A stretch of DNA of 64,000 bases, from contig NZ_CP030941.1 of the NCBI RefSeq assembly GCF_036621415.1, positions 1,364,001 to 1,428,000 on the forward strand. Direction: 5' to 3'. Shown piece after piece: positions 1-9,336 of this stretch. Origin of the DNA: Nitratireductor thuwali (GTDB taxonomy: Bacteria > Pseudomonadota > Alphaproteobacteria > Rhizobiales > Rhizobiaceae). Each line of letters begins with the position of its first letter. The first letter of the stretch is position 1. The notes under the pieces were generated by a model, which was given only the letters and a program-made list of their open reading frames with translations, did no database searches and was not told the DNA's origin. Made by a program: the position numbers and the translations under genes.

Positions 1-14
1 GGAGCTGGATTGAA

Positions 15-1079
15 ATGACATTGAAAACGATGCCGGAAACCGGGACCGCCGGGTCTGCGGCGCTGCTTCCCGAGGGACACCCGCCAGTCAGGATCGGAAA
101 GGTCGGCGTCCTGCTTGTCAACCTCGGCACGCCGGACGGCACCAGCTACTGGCCCATGCGGCGCTACCTTCGCGAGTTCCTGTCGGACCGGCGAGTAATC
201 GAGTGGCCGCGTGCGATCTGGTATCCCATCCTGCATGGCATCGTACTGAACACCCGGCCTAAAAAATCGGGCGCTGCCTATGATGCGATATGGAACAGGG
301 AGCGCGATGAATCGCCCTTGCGGACATTCACCCGCTCGCAGGCGGAAAAACTGGGAGCAGCGCTCGAAGGGCTCGACAATGTGATTGTCGACTGGGCGAT
401 GCGTTACGGTACCCCTTCCATCGAGAAGGTCACCAAGAGCCTGATGGAACGCGGCTGCGAACGCATCGTCATGTTTCCGCTCTACCCGCAATATTCAGCG
501 ACCACCACGGCCACGGTGAATGACAAGTTCTTCGAGGCGCTGATGAAGATGCGCTTTCAGCCGGCGATACGGACCGTGCCGCCCTACCACGACGAGCCGG
601 CCTATATAGAAGCGCTCGCGCGCTCCATCGAGCAGCACCTGGCGACGGTCGATTTCGAACCGGAGGTGGTGATTGCGTCCTATCACGGCATTCCGCAGAG
701 CTATTTCCGGCGCGGCGACCCCTATCACTGCCACTGCCAAAAGACGACGCGGCTGCTGCGCGAGCGGCTCGGCTGGGACGAGGAGAAGCTGATCACCTGC
801 TTCCAGTCCCGTTTCGGGCCGGAGGAATGGCTCCAGCCATATACGGACAAGACGGTGGAGAAGCTGGCGCGCGAGGGCGTCAAGTCGGTCGCCGTCCTCA
901 ATCCGGGCTTCGTCTCCGACTGCCTGGAAACGCTCGAGGAAATAGCCGGTGAAGCCGGCGAAATCTTCCACCACGCCGGCGGCGAGAACTTCACGCACAT
1001 ACCCTGCCTTAACGACAGCGCCGAAGGCATGGCTGTCATCGAAGCCCTGATACGCCGCGAACTGGCGGGATGGGCTTGA
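15..1079 (+). CDS. hemH: Ferrochelatase
   Basis: Inserts ferrous iron into protoporphyrin IX, the last step of protoheme synthesis. The 354-residue product has normal length for the family. Landmarks are GVLLVNLGTP near residue 32, the FPLYPQYSATTTA segment near 157, the SYHGIP motif carrying the conserved metal-binding/catalytic His near 224, a CHCQ cluster just after it, and PGFVSDCLETLEEI near 300 with the conserved acidic residues. The extra N-terminal 25 residues before the first beta strand are poorly conserved in type, so an internal start cannot be excluded. It is transcribed alone, with the SPFH gene starting about 210 nt downstream. Confidence 0.97.
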   Translation: MTLKTMPETGTAGSAALLPEGHPPVRIGKVGVLLVNLGTPDGTSYWPMRRYLREFLSDRRVIEWPRAIWYPILHGIVLNTRPKKSGAAYDAIWNRERDESPLRTFTRSQAEKLGAALEGLDNVIVDWAMRYGTPSIEKVTKSLMERGCERIVMFPLYPQYSATTTATVNDKFFEALMKMRFQPAIRTVPPYHDEPAYIEALARSIEQHLATVDFEPEVVIASYHGIPQSYFRRGDPYHCHCQKTTRLLRERLGWDEEKLITCFQSRFGPEEWLQPYTDKTVEKLAREGVKSVAVLNPGFVSDCLETLEEIAGEAGEIFHHAGGENFTHIPCLNDSAEGMAVIEALIRRELAGWA

Positions 1080-1193
1080 TGCAGGGCAGCCGCCTTCGTG
1101 CCTCAGAGCGCCATGCGCCCATTCGGAGCGCAAAGGCGCCCAGGCACCTGAACCCATATGTCGGGCTTTCGGAAATCAATACCGGTTTTCGAA

Positions 1194-1204
1194 CCGATGC
1201 TGTA
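1194..1204. repeat. Fragment of a dispersed intergenic repeat
   Basis: The 11-mer CCGATGCTGTA between hemH and the SPFH gene recurs at 41846-41856, and about 35 bp around both copies (from AAATC to GTAAGC/GTAGGC) align with roughly three quarters identity. Both copies are intergenic. It looks like a decayed member of a dispersed repeat family; no function is visible. Confidence 0.4.
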
Positions 1205-1289
1205 AGCCTCAAACACCTCTTACGGTCTGGTCGCAATCCGTGAGATAGTGCGCCAGCTTCGGTCCATTCCCACCCGCAGGGTCCCGCCA

Positions 1290-2240
1290 ATGCTTTTCTC
1301 AGGTCTCGATATTCTTATCCCGGTCCTCGTCGTCCTCGTCCTCCTGCTGCTGTTCGTCAGCGTCAAGACGGTGCCGCAGGGGCATAATTACACGGTCGAG
1401 CGCTTCGGCCGCTACACGCGCACGCTTTCACCCGGCCTCAACATCATCACCCCCTTCATCGACCGCGTCGGCGCAAAGATGAACATGATGGAGCAGGTGC
1501 TCGACGTGCCGACCCAGGAGGTGATCACGCGTGACAACGCCATCGTCGCCGTGGACGGCGTGGCCTTTTACCAGGTGCTAAGCGCGCCGCAGGCGGCATA
1601 CCAGGTGTCCGGCCTGGAGAACGCCATCCTCAACCTGACGATGACCAATATCCGTTCGGTCATGGGTTCGATGGACCTCGACGAGCTTCTGTCGAACCGC
1701 GACATGATCAACGAAAAGCTCCTGCGCATTGTCGACGAGGCGGCCAATCCGTGGGGCATCAAGATGACCCGCGTCGAGATCAAGGACATCAATCCGCCCG
1801 CCAACCTCGTCGAATCGATGGCTCGGCAGATGATGGCCGAGCGCAACAAGCGCGCCCAGATCCTGGAAGCCGAAGGGCTCAAGCAGGCGCAGATACTCGA
1901 GGCCGAAGGCCGTCGCGAAGCGGCTTTCCGCGACGCCGAGGCGCGTGAGCGCGCTGCGGAAGCCGAAGCCCGCGCGACCGAGGTCGTCTCCGAAGCGATC
2001 GCCAAGGGCGACGTGCAGGCGGTCAACTACTTCGTCGCGCAGAAATACACCGAGGCGCTGGCCAAGATCGGTTCGTCGAACAACAACAAGATCGTGCTGA
2101 TGCCTTTCGAGGCTTCCGCGCTGATCGGAACGCTCGGCGGCATCGGCCAGATCGCGCGGGACGTGTTCGGCGCGGACGGCAAGAGCCCGCGCCCCTCCAC
2201 GCCCCGCCCGCCGACGACCGGCCCGGCGCGTGAACAATGA
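1290..2240 (+). CDS. SPFH/band 7 domain membrane protein (QmcA/stomatin-like)
   Basis: Stomatin/prohibitin-type membrane scaffold of 316 residues. A single N-terminal membrane segment ([17 protein letters not shown]) is followed by the SPFH domain (about residues 25-195: [35 protein letters not shown]) and an Ala/Glu/Arg-rich coiled coil (about 180-235). An upstream in-frame start at 1248 exists but would place 14 unlikely residues before the membrane helix, so 1290 is preferred. The NfeD gene begins 26 nt after the stop; SPFH-NfeD pairs are a well known two-gene unit for membrane microdomain or protein quality control. Substrate unknown. Confidence 0.9.
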   Translation: MLFSGLDILIPVLVVLVLLLLFVSVKTVPQGHNYTVERFGRYTRTLSPGLNIITPFIDRVGAKMNMMEQVLDVPTQEVITRDNAIVAVDGVAFYQVLSAPQAAYQVSGLENAILNLTMTNIRSVMGSMDLDELLSNRDMINEKLLRIVDEAANPWGIKMTRVEIKDINPPANLVESMARQMMAERNKRAQILEAEGLKQAQILEAEGRREAAFRDAEARERAAEAEARATEVVSEAIAKGDVQAVNYFVAQKYTEALAKIGSSNNNKIVLMPFEASALIGTLGGIGQIARDVFGADGKSPRPSTPRPPTTGPAREQ

Positions 2241-2266
2241 TTGTCTCCCTTGTATAAGGCCCGGCC

Positions 2267-2728
2267 ATGCTTCAATCCGTTCTGACCGAGCTCGGCCCAT
2301 GGAACTGGATGGTGCTCGGCTTCATCCTTCTGGCGCTGGAGATACTCGTTCCCGGCATCTTCCTCCTGTGGATCGGCATTGCCGCCATCCTGACCGGCGC
2401 GCTCACTCTACAGCTCTGGGGGCTGATTTGGTGGCCCTGGCAGGTGCAGGTTCTCGTCTTCCTGGTTCTGTCGGTCGCCTCCGCGCTCATCGGCAAGAAG
2501 CTCATGGATGCGCGGCGGGCGGACGACACGGATCAGCCCTTGCTCAACAAGCGCGCGGAGCAGCTTGTCGGGCGCACCGCCTCACTGGACGAACCCATCG
2601 ACAATGGCTATGGCCGCATCCGCATCGACGACACGACATGGCGCGTTTCCGGCCCCGACCTGCCGGCCGGGACCCGCGTGCGGGTGACGAGCGCGGAAAG
2701 CGGGGAGCTCAAGGTCGAGAAGGCCTGA
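2267..2728 (+). CDS. NfeD family protein
   Basis: Short-type NfeD protein of 153 residues without the protease domain of long NfeD. Hydrophobic stretches span about residues 12-75 (three or four membrane passes). A C-terminal OB-fold (about 90-153) carries QLVGRTASLDEPIDNGYGR and ends DLPAGTRVRVTSAESGELKVE, the usual NfeD finish. It follows the SPFH gene by 26 nt on the same strand and is probably cotranscribed; the two products are thought to work together in the membrane. It converges on kdsD with only 8 nt between stops. Confidence 0.9.
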   Translation: MLQSVLTELGPWNWMVLGFILLALEILVPGIFLLWIGIAAILTGALTLQLWGLIWWPWQVQVLVFLVLSVASALIGKKLMDARRADDTDQPLLNKRAEQLVGRTASLDEPIDNGYGRIRIDDTTWRVSGPDLPAGTRVRVTSAESGELKVEKA

Positions 2729-2736
2729 GCACAGGC

Positions 2737-3732
2737 CTACGCCGCACCAATGCGAAGAAGGTCGTGCAGGTGGACAATGCCGACGGGCTTTTCCTCCACC
2801 ACCACCATCAGTGTCGTGATGGCCGAGGAGTTCACCATCTGCAGCGCGGTGGCGGCCAGCGTGCCGGGCGCGATGGTCTTGGGCTTGCGGGTCATCACCT
2901 GGTCCACGCTCATCGACAATATGTCGCTGTCCATGTGGCGTCTGAGGTCCCCATCTGTGATGATGCCGGCCAGCCGTCCGTCGGCGGCTGTCACGCCGAC
3001 GCAGCCGAAGCCCTTTCTCGATATTTCTAGAATGGCTTCCCGCATTCCGGTGCCGGTGGAAACCAGCGGCAGTTCCTCGCCCGAATGCATGATGTCGCCC
3101 ACATGCATCAGATTGGCGCCAAGCTGCCCGCCCGGGTGAAATGTCCGGAAATGATCGGGTGTGAAGCCGCGCGCCTCCAGGAGCGCGATGGCCAGCGCAT
3201 CGCCGATGACGAGCTGCAGCAAAGTCGAGGTCGTCGGCGCCAGCCCGTGGGGGCACGCTTCGGCCGCCTTGGGCAGGCGGAGCACGACGCTCGATTCCCG
3301 CGCAAGCGCCGACTTTTCGCCGGAGGTGATAGCGATCAGCGGTATCGAGAAGCGCCTTGCATAGGCAACGATGCCCTTCAGTTCGGCGCTTTCCCCCGAC
3401 CATGAAAGCGCGATGATCACATCATCGCGGGCAATCATCCCGAGGTCTCCGTGGTTGGCCTCGGCGGGATGCACGAAATAGGCCGGCGTTCCCGTGGAGG
3501 CGAGCGTCGCGGCGATCTTGGAGCCGATATGGCCGCTCTTGCCGACCCCGGTGACGATGACGCGGCCGGAGATGCCGCTGATCGCGGCGACAGCGGCCGC
3601 GAACGGCTGGCTCAGCCCATCGGTCAGGGCCTGGCTCAGTTCCGCGAGCCCCTTCCGTTCGGTCTCGAGCGTCCGCATCGCCGAAGCGATAGCCTGTGCC
3701 GGATCGGTCTTTTTTCTGGGTGCGCCGTGCAT
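2737..3732 (-). CDS. kdsD: Arabinose-5-phosphate isomerase (KpsF/GutQ family)
   Basis: Converts ribulose 5-phosphate to arabinose 5-phosphate, the first committed step to Kdo for lipopolysaccharide. The 331 residues contain a SIS sugar-isomerase domain (about 45-180: VIVTGVGKSGHIGSKIAATLASTGTPAYFVHPAEANHGDLGM, quoted in parts: GVGKSGHIG and HPAEANHGDLGM) followed by two CBS domains (about 205-330). The gene is divergent from an outer-membrane beta-barrel gene across about 140 bp. Its context with galU fits envelope polysaccharide synthesis. Confidence 0.93.
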   Translation of the reverse strand: MHGAPRKKTDPAQAIASAMRTLETERKGLAELSQALTDGLSQPFAAAVAAISGISGRVIVTGVGKSGHIGSKIAATLASTGTPAYFVHPAEANHGDLGMIARDDVIIALSWSGESAELKGIVAYARRFSIPLIAITSGEKSALARESSVVLRLPKAAEACPHGLAPTTSTLLQLVIGDALAIALLEARGFTPDHFRTFHPGGQLGANLMHVGDIMHSGEELPLVSTGTGMREAILEISRKGFGCVGVTAADGRLAGIITDGDLRRHMDSDILSMSVDQVMTRKPKTIAPGTLAATALQMVNSSAITTLMVVVEEKPVGIVHLHDLLRIGAA

Positions 3733-3871
3733 GCGATGGCGCTTAGCGCTTTCACCAGCCGATGTCCAATCCTCTTTGCCGGCACAGGCTGCCCGCTTGG
3801 CCGGCCACCCAGCTCAACCTTGTATTAACCATCCCCATTTAGGGTTTGGTTACCAGGCCCGGTGGGGCCGC

Positions 3872-5536
3872 ATGAAAGTTCGGGTGGCAATGTCGCGATT
3901 ACCTCCGGCAGGGAACTACGCTGTTTGGCGGCTGGCTGCCTTTGCCGGCCCGCTGCTTTTTGCCCAGGCCGTTCATGCGCAGGAATACCAGCTTCGCGGC
4001 GCCGTGAACGAGCAGGAAGTCAGCTCCAGCCTCCTTGCCGGGGGAACGGAGGGCATACCGGCCCCTGCCTACGAACCGGTGAGCCAAGGAGCCGTTACCG
4101 ACGAGGAAACGGACGCGCTGTTTCCTTCCGGAGAAGGCGTCGGCACGACGATCTCACAGGAGCCGTTCCCGCCGTTGAACCCGTCCGCCCGACCGGCATC
4201 GCGTCCGAGTGCCCGCGCCAACGAAGCCGAGGATCCCAGCTCTTCCATGGCGGCTGACGCGAGCCCGCCCGGCGCCGGAATTGATGATCTGAGCACCGGA
4301 GGCACGCGCCCGGCCGGTCCCGTCGAACCCGCGTATCTGGAAGAGCCGCGGCGGCTCAACCAGCCTGTCCTGCCCGTGGAAGGGCAGGCCAGGGATGAGC
4401 CGCAAGATTCCTATGCGCCGCTCGGCCTGCGGATCGGAACGTTCAATGTCGTGCCGCAGCTCGAACAGGGTCTGACCTGGACGTCGAACGCCAATAACAG
4501 TCCCGACGGCGGCGAAGCGGTGCTCTCCCAGACCACGCTGCGACTTCGCGCCGTGTCCGACTGGTCGCGCCACGGCGCAACGGCCAACGCCTTCGGCACC
4601 TACCGTAAATCGATCTCAGGCGAGGAAGTTTCCGAGCTGGAAGGCGGCGCGGACGCCGCGCTCCGGCTCGACTTCGCCAACGACCTCACCGGCACCGCCT
4701 CGCTCGGCTACCGGGCCGCCCGCGAATCCGCCTCCTCCCCGGTGGCGATCGCCAGCGTCGACCGGCAGCCGCTGCGTCACACGATCGATGGCACGCTCGG
4801 CATCGAAAAATCCCTCGGGCGCCTTCGGCTTGGCCTTGCCGGCGACGTCACGCGCATCCAGTACGGCGAAGCGGAGTTGAGCGACGGCACCCGCCTTTCG
4901 CAGGACGACCGCAACTCGACCCTGGCCCTGATGCGGCTTCGCGCCGGATATGAGTTATCCCCCAGCCTCGCGCCATTCGTGGAGATCGAGGGCGGGCGCC
5001 GCTTCTACGACGAGGACAATGACAGCGCCGGCTATGCCCGCTCCGCGACGCGCCTGGGCGCCCGCGCCGGCCTGGCGGTGAACATGTCGGAGAAGCTGTC
5101 GGGCGAAATCTCGGCCGGCTGGATCTCGGAGGATTTCGCAGATTCCCGTCTTGAAACGATCTCCGGCCTGGCGCTCGCCGCCGCCATTGAATGGTCGCCG
5201 GTGCGGGAGACGACCTTACGCCTGGACGGGTCGACCATCGTCGAGGGCACCACCGATGCAGGCCGGAGCGGCTCGCTGCTTTACTCCGGAACGTTGCGCG
5301 CCACACGGAGCCTGCGCGCCAACCTCACCGGCGAAGCGGCATTCGGCGCCGCCTACCGCGACTATGTCGGCGGCGGCCATGACCTGATCCTGAGCGGCGA
5401 GGCAAGCCTGACATGGTGGCTGAACCGCTATGCCGGCCTCGTCGGCCGGGCGCGCCACGAGCGCCAGACGAGCAGCCTGCCCGACCGGGACTACGACACC
5501 ACGAGCGTCTTCATGGGCGTGACCCTGCGCCGCTGA
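3872..5536 (+). CDS. Outer membrane beta-barrel protein (BBP2_2-like)
   Basis: Predicted 554-residue exported protein. The start at 3872 gives a basic N terminus, a hydrophobic segment and a VHAQE signal cleavage site near residue 37; the open frame continues upstream to 3494 but that part overlaps kdsD and is not credible. After the signal comes a Pro/Ser/Glu-rich low-complexity linker (about 45-185), then from about residue 190 alternating beta strands typical of a barrel (GLRIGTFNVVPQLEQGLTWTSN, regularly spaced aromatic and acidic residues), ending VFMGVTLRR, with a C-terminal beta strand signal of unusual final Arg. The family is common in rhizobia beside kdsD/galU; its role is unknown. 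Confidence 0.8.
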   Translation: MKVRVAMSRLPPAGNYAVWRLAAFAGPLLFAQAVHAQEYQLRGAVNEQEVSSSLLAGGTEGIPAPAYEPVSQGAVTDEETDALFPSGEGVGTTISQEPFPPLNPSARPASRPSARANEAEDPSSSMAADASPPGAGIDDLSTGGTRPAGPVEPAYLEEPRRLNQPVLPVEGQARDEPQDSYAPLGLRIGTFNVVPQLEQGLTWTSNANNSPDGGEAVLSQTTLRLRAVSDWSRHGATANAFGTYRKSISGEEVSELEGGADAALRLDFANDLTGTASLGYRAARESASSPVAIASVDRQPLRHTIDGTLGIEKSLGRLRLGLAGDVTRIQYGEAELSDGTRLSQDDRNSTLALMRLRAGYELSPSLAPFVEIEGGRRFYDEDNDSAGYARSATRLGARAGLAVNMSEKLSGEISAGWISEDFADSRLETISGLALAAAIEWSPVRETTLRLDGSTIVEGTTDAGRSGSLLYSGTLRATRSLRANLTGEAAFGAAYRDYVGGGHDLILSGEASLTWWLNRYAGLVGRARHERQTSSLPDRDYDTTSVFMGVTLRR

Positions 5537-5548
5537 GATCGCGTCCGC

Positions 5549-6430
5549 CTATCCTTCCTGCGCCAGGATGTCGCGGGCGAAACGTGTGATGAACGGCTTC
5601 AGGTCCTCGCGTTGCAGCGCAAAGGCGAGATTGGCTTCCACGAAGCCTTCCGGCGCACCGCAATCGAACGTGCGGCCTTCATAGATATGCGCGAAAAAAG
5701 GCTGCTCGGCGTGCAGCCGCAGCATCGCGTCGGTGATCTGGATCTCGCCGCCGGCCCCCGTCTCCTGGTTCTCCAGAAGCGCAAAGATTTCCGGCTGAAG
5801 AATATAGCGGCCGTTTATGTAGAACGGCGACGGCGCGTCCTCGGGTTTCGGCTTCTCCACCATGGCGGTGATCTCGAAGCTCGAATGGGCGTCCTTGCCG
5901 CGCCCGACGATGCCGTATTTGTGGGTCTCGGAGGGATCGCACTCCTCGACGGCGAGGATGTTGCCGCCGGTGTGCTCATAAAGATCGACCATCTGCTTCA
6001 TGCAGCCCTCTTCCGACTGCATGATCATATCGGGCAGAAGCAGGGCGAAGGGCTCATCGCCCACCAGCTCGCGCGCGCACCAGACGGCATGGCCGAGCCC
6101 CAGCGGCACCTGCTGGCGGGTGAAGCTCGTCTGCCCCGGCTGCGGCTGCATTGCCTGCAGGCGCTCGAGGATTTCCGTCTTTCCGCGCCGCGAAAGCGTG
6201 TCGTAAAGTTCCACCTGCACATCGAAATGGTCTTCGATGGCGGATTTGTTGCGGCCGGTCACGAAGATCAGATGCTCTATGCCCGCCTCGCGCGCTTCAT
6301 CCACCACATACTGGATGACCGGCTTGTCGACCACCGTCAGCATCTCCTTGGGCAACGCCTTGGTTGCCGGCAGGAACCGCGTACCCAGGCCGGCAACCGG
6401 AAACACAGCTTTACGGATCTTCTTCTTCAT
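5549..6430 (-). CDS. galU: UTP--glucose-1-phosphate uridylyltransferase
   Basis: Makes UDP-glucose from UTP and glucose 1-phosphate for exopolysaccharide, lipopolysaccharide and trehalose-type sugars. The 293 residues start with the nucleotidyltransferase signature [19 protein letters not shown] and contain [37 protein letters not shown] and LLPDMI, all standard for bacterial GalU. It is convergent with the beta-barrel gene (12 nt between stops) and divergent from the lytic transglycosylase gene. Confidence 0.96.
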   Translation of the reverse strand: MKKKIRKAVFPVAGLGTRFLPATKALPKEMLTVVDKPVIQYVVDEAREAGIEHLIFVTGRNKSAIEDHFDVQVELYDTLSRRGKTEILERLQAMQPQPGQTSFTRQQVPLGLGHAVWCARELVGDEPFALLLPDMIMQSEEGCMKQMVDLYEHTGGNILAVEECDPSETHKYGIVGRGKDAHSSFEITAMVEKPKPEDAPSPFYINGRYILQPEIFALLENQETGAGGEIQITDAMLRLHAEQPFFAHIYEGRTFDCGAPEGFVEANLAFALQREDLKPFITRFARDILAQEG

Positions 6431-6619
6431 GCAAGAGGCCCCTTTTCAAGGTCGGTTGGTGGAACGATACGCATCGGTCAATGCGCGAGAAGCTGGTTGG
6501 GTTGCGCCGTGAAATAGCGCCAATTTGCTGGCATCACACATCACGCATGATTCATATGGTAAACTCTTTACTAACCGTAATCGGCGATCATTAGGCACGA
6601 GTTTCCGATGGAGGTTGGA

Positions 6620-7843
6620 ATGTTTTCACGCCGAACCCTTTCAGGCTTCATAGCGCGCGGGTTTCTCGCAGGCGCACTTCTTGCGGCCGGGGCGGTTTCG
6701 CCCGCCTGGGCGGATGCCGGCTTCCAGCGGTGGGTGGCGCAGTTCCGTTCGGTCGCGATCCAGAACGGCATATCCGGCGAGATCTATGACCGCGCCTTCC
6801 GCGGCATCACCGCGCCTGATCCGGAAGTGCTGGAAAAAGCCCGCTATCAGCCGGAGTTCCGGGCCGAGCCCTGGGAGTATTTCGACAATCGCGTGCAGGA
6901 AGAGGCTATCCGCACGGGACGGCAGCTTGCGCGCCAGTGGAAGCCGTGGCTGGACCGCATCGAACGCCAGTTCGGCGTGGATCGCTCCGTATTGCTGGCC
7001 ATCTGGTCGATCGAATCGAACTACGGGGCCGCGCTCCAGAACGACCGCATCATGCGCAGCCTGCCGCGCTCCCTGGCCACGCTCGCTTATGCCGACAAGC
7101 GCCGTGCCAAGTTCGCACGCACGCAGCTTATCGCTGCCCTGAAGATCCTGCAGCGCGGCGACGTCACCGAACGCCAGCTCACCGGTTCCTGGGCCGGCGC
7201 CATGGGGCACACGCAGTTCATCCCGACCAGCTACCAGGCCTATGCGGTGGACATGGACGGCGACGGCCGCCGCGACATCTGGAATTCGGTGCCTGACGCG
7301 CTGGCCACCGCGGCAAACCTCCTGCGCAAGAACGGCTGGCGCCCCGGCGAGACCTGGGGCTACGAAGTCGTCCTTCCCGGTGGACGCAAATTCCCCGCGG
7401 GCAACATGTCGCTCCAGCAGTGGGCGTCCATCGGCGTCGTGCGCGCCAACGGCAAACCCTTCCCGCGACCGTCCGACAGCGCGGAACTGAAAGTGCCGGA
7501 CGGGCGCGCTGGCCCGGCGTTCCTGATGACCAAGAATTTCTCCGTCATCAAGCGCTACAACAATTCGGATAAGTATGCGATTGCCGTCGGGCTCCTTGCG
7601 GACCAGATTGCCGGCTATGGCGGTCTCGTGCGCGACTGGAGCCGGCCGTTCGAACGCCTGTCCTTCGGCGAAACCGAAGAGCTGCAGAAGCGGCTGGGCG
7701 CGCTTGGCTATTATGACGGGCCGATCGACGGCAAGATCGGCTCGGGCTCGCGCAACGCCATCAGGCAGTTCCAGGAGCGCATGGGGCTCAATCAGGACGG
7801 CCATCCCAGCAAAGAGGTTCTAAGGAAGCTGCGCGGGAACTAA
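6620..7843 (+). CDS. Lytic murein transglycosylase (MltB family) with peptidoglycan-binding domain
   Basis: Cleaves the glycan strands of peptidoglycan non-hydrolytically in the periplasm. The start at 6620 has a GGAGG at 6610-6614; the ATG at 6608 lies within that site. A signal peptide (RRTLSGFIARGFLAGALLAAGAVSPAWA) ends near residue 35. The catalytic domain (about 40-330) includes IWSIESNYGAAL with the catalytic Glu near residue 130 and GSWAGAMGHTQFIPTSY. The C-terminal 60 residues form a PG_binding_1 domain (LQKRLGALGYYDGPIDGKIG, NAIRQFQ). About 407 residues, normal for the family. Confidence 0.94.
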   Translation: MFSRRTLSGFIARGFLAGALLAAGAVSPAWADAGFQRWVAQFRSVAIQNGISGEIYDRAFRGITAPDPEVLEKARYQPEFRAEPWEYFDNRVQEEAIRTGRQLARQWKPWLDRIERQFGVDRSVLLAIWSIESNYGAALQNDRIMRSLPRSLATLAYADKRRAKFARTQLIAALKILQRGDVTERQLTGSWAGAMGHTQFIPTSYQAYAVDMDGDGRRDIWNSVPDALATAANLLRKNGWRPGETWGYEVVLPGGRKFPAGNMSLQQWASIGVVRANGKPFPRPSDSAELKVPDGRAGPAFLMTKNFSVIKRYNNSDKYAIAVGLLADQIAGYGGLVRDWSRPFERLSFGETEELQKRLGALGYYDGPIDGKIGSGSRNAIRQFQERMGLNQDGHPSKEVLRKLRGN

Positions 7844-7925
7844 AGGCTTGCCTTCCGATTGAATGCGGAAAACAACAACGGAGCGCAGTTCGGTATCCGG
7901 CAGGACGTGCGGCAAGGAGGACATC

Positions 7926-9161
7926 TTGCTCATCGGCACAAGGACGAGGACAATTCTGGCCAAGGCGGCACTGGTTGCCGCCGCTTGCGGCTTTGCCCTC
8001 GCCGTTGTTCCGCCCATTGCCGGCACCGCGGAGGCCCAGGAGCTGATCCGCAGGCGCGGTCTTCTCGATATGCTTTTCGGCGGGCCGCCGGAACGCCAGC
8101 CACCGCCCGCGCAAGCCGCACCCAGCCGGCAACGGCAAAGCGCACCGCCTCCTTCCACGCGCAGGCAGTCGAGCAGACCGTCGCAGGGGGCCGCTCGCCC
8201 CGCCCCGCCACCGGAGCCTGAGGTCGAGAAGCTGGAGAATGCGCGGGTTGTCCTGGTCGTCGGCGACTTTTTGGCAAGCGGTCTGGCCGAAGGCCTGCAG
8301 GCAGCCTACCAGGAATCGCCCGGTGTCGTCATCGTCGACCGCACCAATGGATCCTCCGGCTTCGTGCGCGACGACTACTATGACTGGAACGCCGAGATCA
8401 CCGGCATAGTGGAGGAGGTCGATCCGGCTGTCGTCGTCGTCATGATCGGCTCCAACGACCGTCAGCAGCTCGTCATCGGCGGGCAGCGCGAGCGTCCGCA
8501 AACGGAGCCCTGGACCAAGGAATACGAAAGGCGGGTAAACGCTTTCGCCACCGCCCTCAAGAATGAAGACGTGCCCTTCATCTGGACCGGCATGCCGCCG
8601 TTCAAATCGCCGAGCATGTCGTCCGACATGCTGGCCTTCAACGACCACTACAAGAAGGCCGCTGAAAATGCCGGCGGGACTTTCGTCGACATATGGGAGG
8701 GTTTCGTCGACGAGAGCGGCGCTTTCGTCTTTACCGGGCCCGATATCAACGGACAGTCGGTACGTCTGCGCGGCAGCGATGGCATCAATTTCACCCGCCC
8801 GGCCAAGCGCAAGGCGGCCTTCTACGTGGAAAAACCGCTGAACAAGCTGCTCGGCGACGCCGTGGCGCCCGACATCGAGCAATTCGACATCCAGAACCTT
8901 CCGATGCCCGGCCTGCTGACAATAGAACCCGAGATGATCGACCGCACCGGTCCGATCTCTCTGGCGGGCCCCGAACTGGACGGGAACACGGAACTGCTGG
9001 GCGCCTCGCACCAACCCGTGAGCGAAACGGAAAAGCGATCACCGCCCCTGGAAGCTGGAAGCGTTCCAGGCAGGGCCGACAGTTTCTCCGCCGATCCGGC
9101 GCCTGCCGGAGCTGAAACGGAAGACGCCGCGGCCGGGAGCACGACGTCGATCCTTCCCTGA
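7926..9161 (+). CDS. SGNH-fold protein of the DUF459 group, probably catalytically inactive
   Basis: Exported protein of the SGNH hydrolase fold found near transglycosylases in rhizobia. A TTG at 7926 with AGGAGG at 7915-7920 gives an immediate signal peptide (RTILAKAALVAAACGFALAV); the in-frame ATG at 7863 lacks such a site. A Pro/Gln/Arg-rich linker precedes the SGNH domain (about 105-300). Block I reads VVGDFLASGL, with Phe (residue 115 from the TTG) where the nucleophile Ser of GDS stands; block III VVVMIGSNDR is intact; block V reads DGINFT, with Asn (288) where DxxH enzymes have His. The tail (310-411) is disordered. Lies 82 nt after the transglycosylase. Confidence 0.8.
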   Translation: MLIGTRTRTILAKAALVAAACGFALAVVPPIAGTAEAQELIRRRGLLDMLFGGPPERQPPPAQAAPSRQRQSAPPPSTRRQSSRPSQGAARPAPPPEPEVEKLENARVVLVVGDFLASGLAEGLQAAYQESPGVVIVDRTNGSSGFVRDDYYDWNAEITGIVEEVDPAVVVVMIGSNDRQQLVIGGQRERPQTEPWTKEYERRVNAFATALKNEDVPFIWTGMPPFKSPSMSSDMLAFNDHYKKAAENAGGTFVDIWEGFVDESGAFVFTGPDINGQSVRLRGSDGINFTRPAKRKAAFYVEKPLNKLLGDAVAPDIEQFDIQNLPMPGLLTIEPEMIDRTGPISLAGPELDGNTELLGASHQPVSETEKRSPPLEAGSVPGRADSFSADPAPAGAETEDAAAGSTTSILP

Positions 9162-9167
9162 TATCCA

Positions 9168-9204
9168 GATCAGTTCACCGTTTCCCAGAAACGCCGAACT
9201 GATC
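9168..9204. repeat. Dispersed palindromic repeat A, copy 1
   Basis: Inverted repeat with outer arms GATCAGTTC (9168-9176) and GAACTGATC (9196-9204) and inner arms CGTTTC/GAAACG. The second copy is at 41754-41789; the two share the 15-mer TCAGTTCACCGTTTC and the 10-mer AACTGATCTA. Both lie just after a gene stop. There is no T tract, so it is a REP-like palindrome rather than a clear terminator. The IS630 element begins at the TA immediately after this copy. Confidence 0.7.
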
Positions 9205-9336
9205 TAGAGCGGTTCAGGTTGTATCTGAATCGGAGGGGATTCCGATTTCGGACGTTTTGTGATTATGGGATGGCCCGCCCCTCTCTGGAGCGATCGGTTA
9301 TGATCGCTCTGCTTCGAACGAGAGAGGAACGGACCG

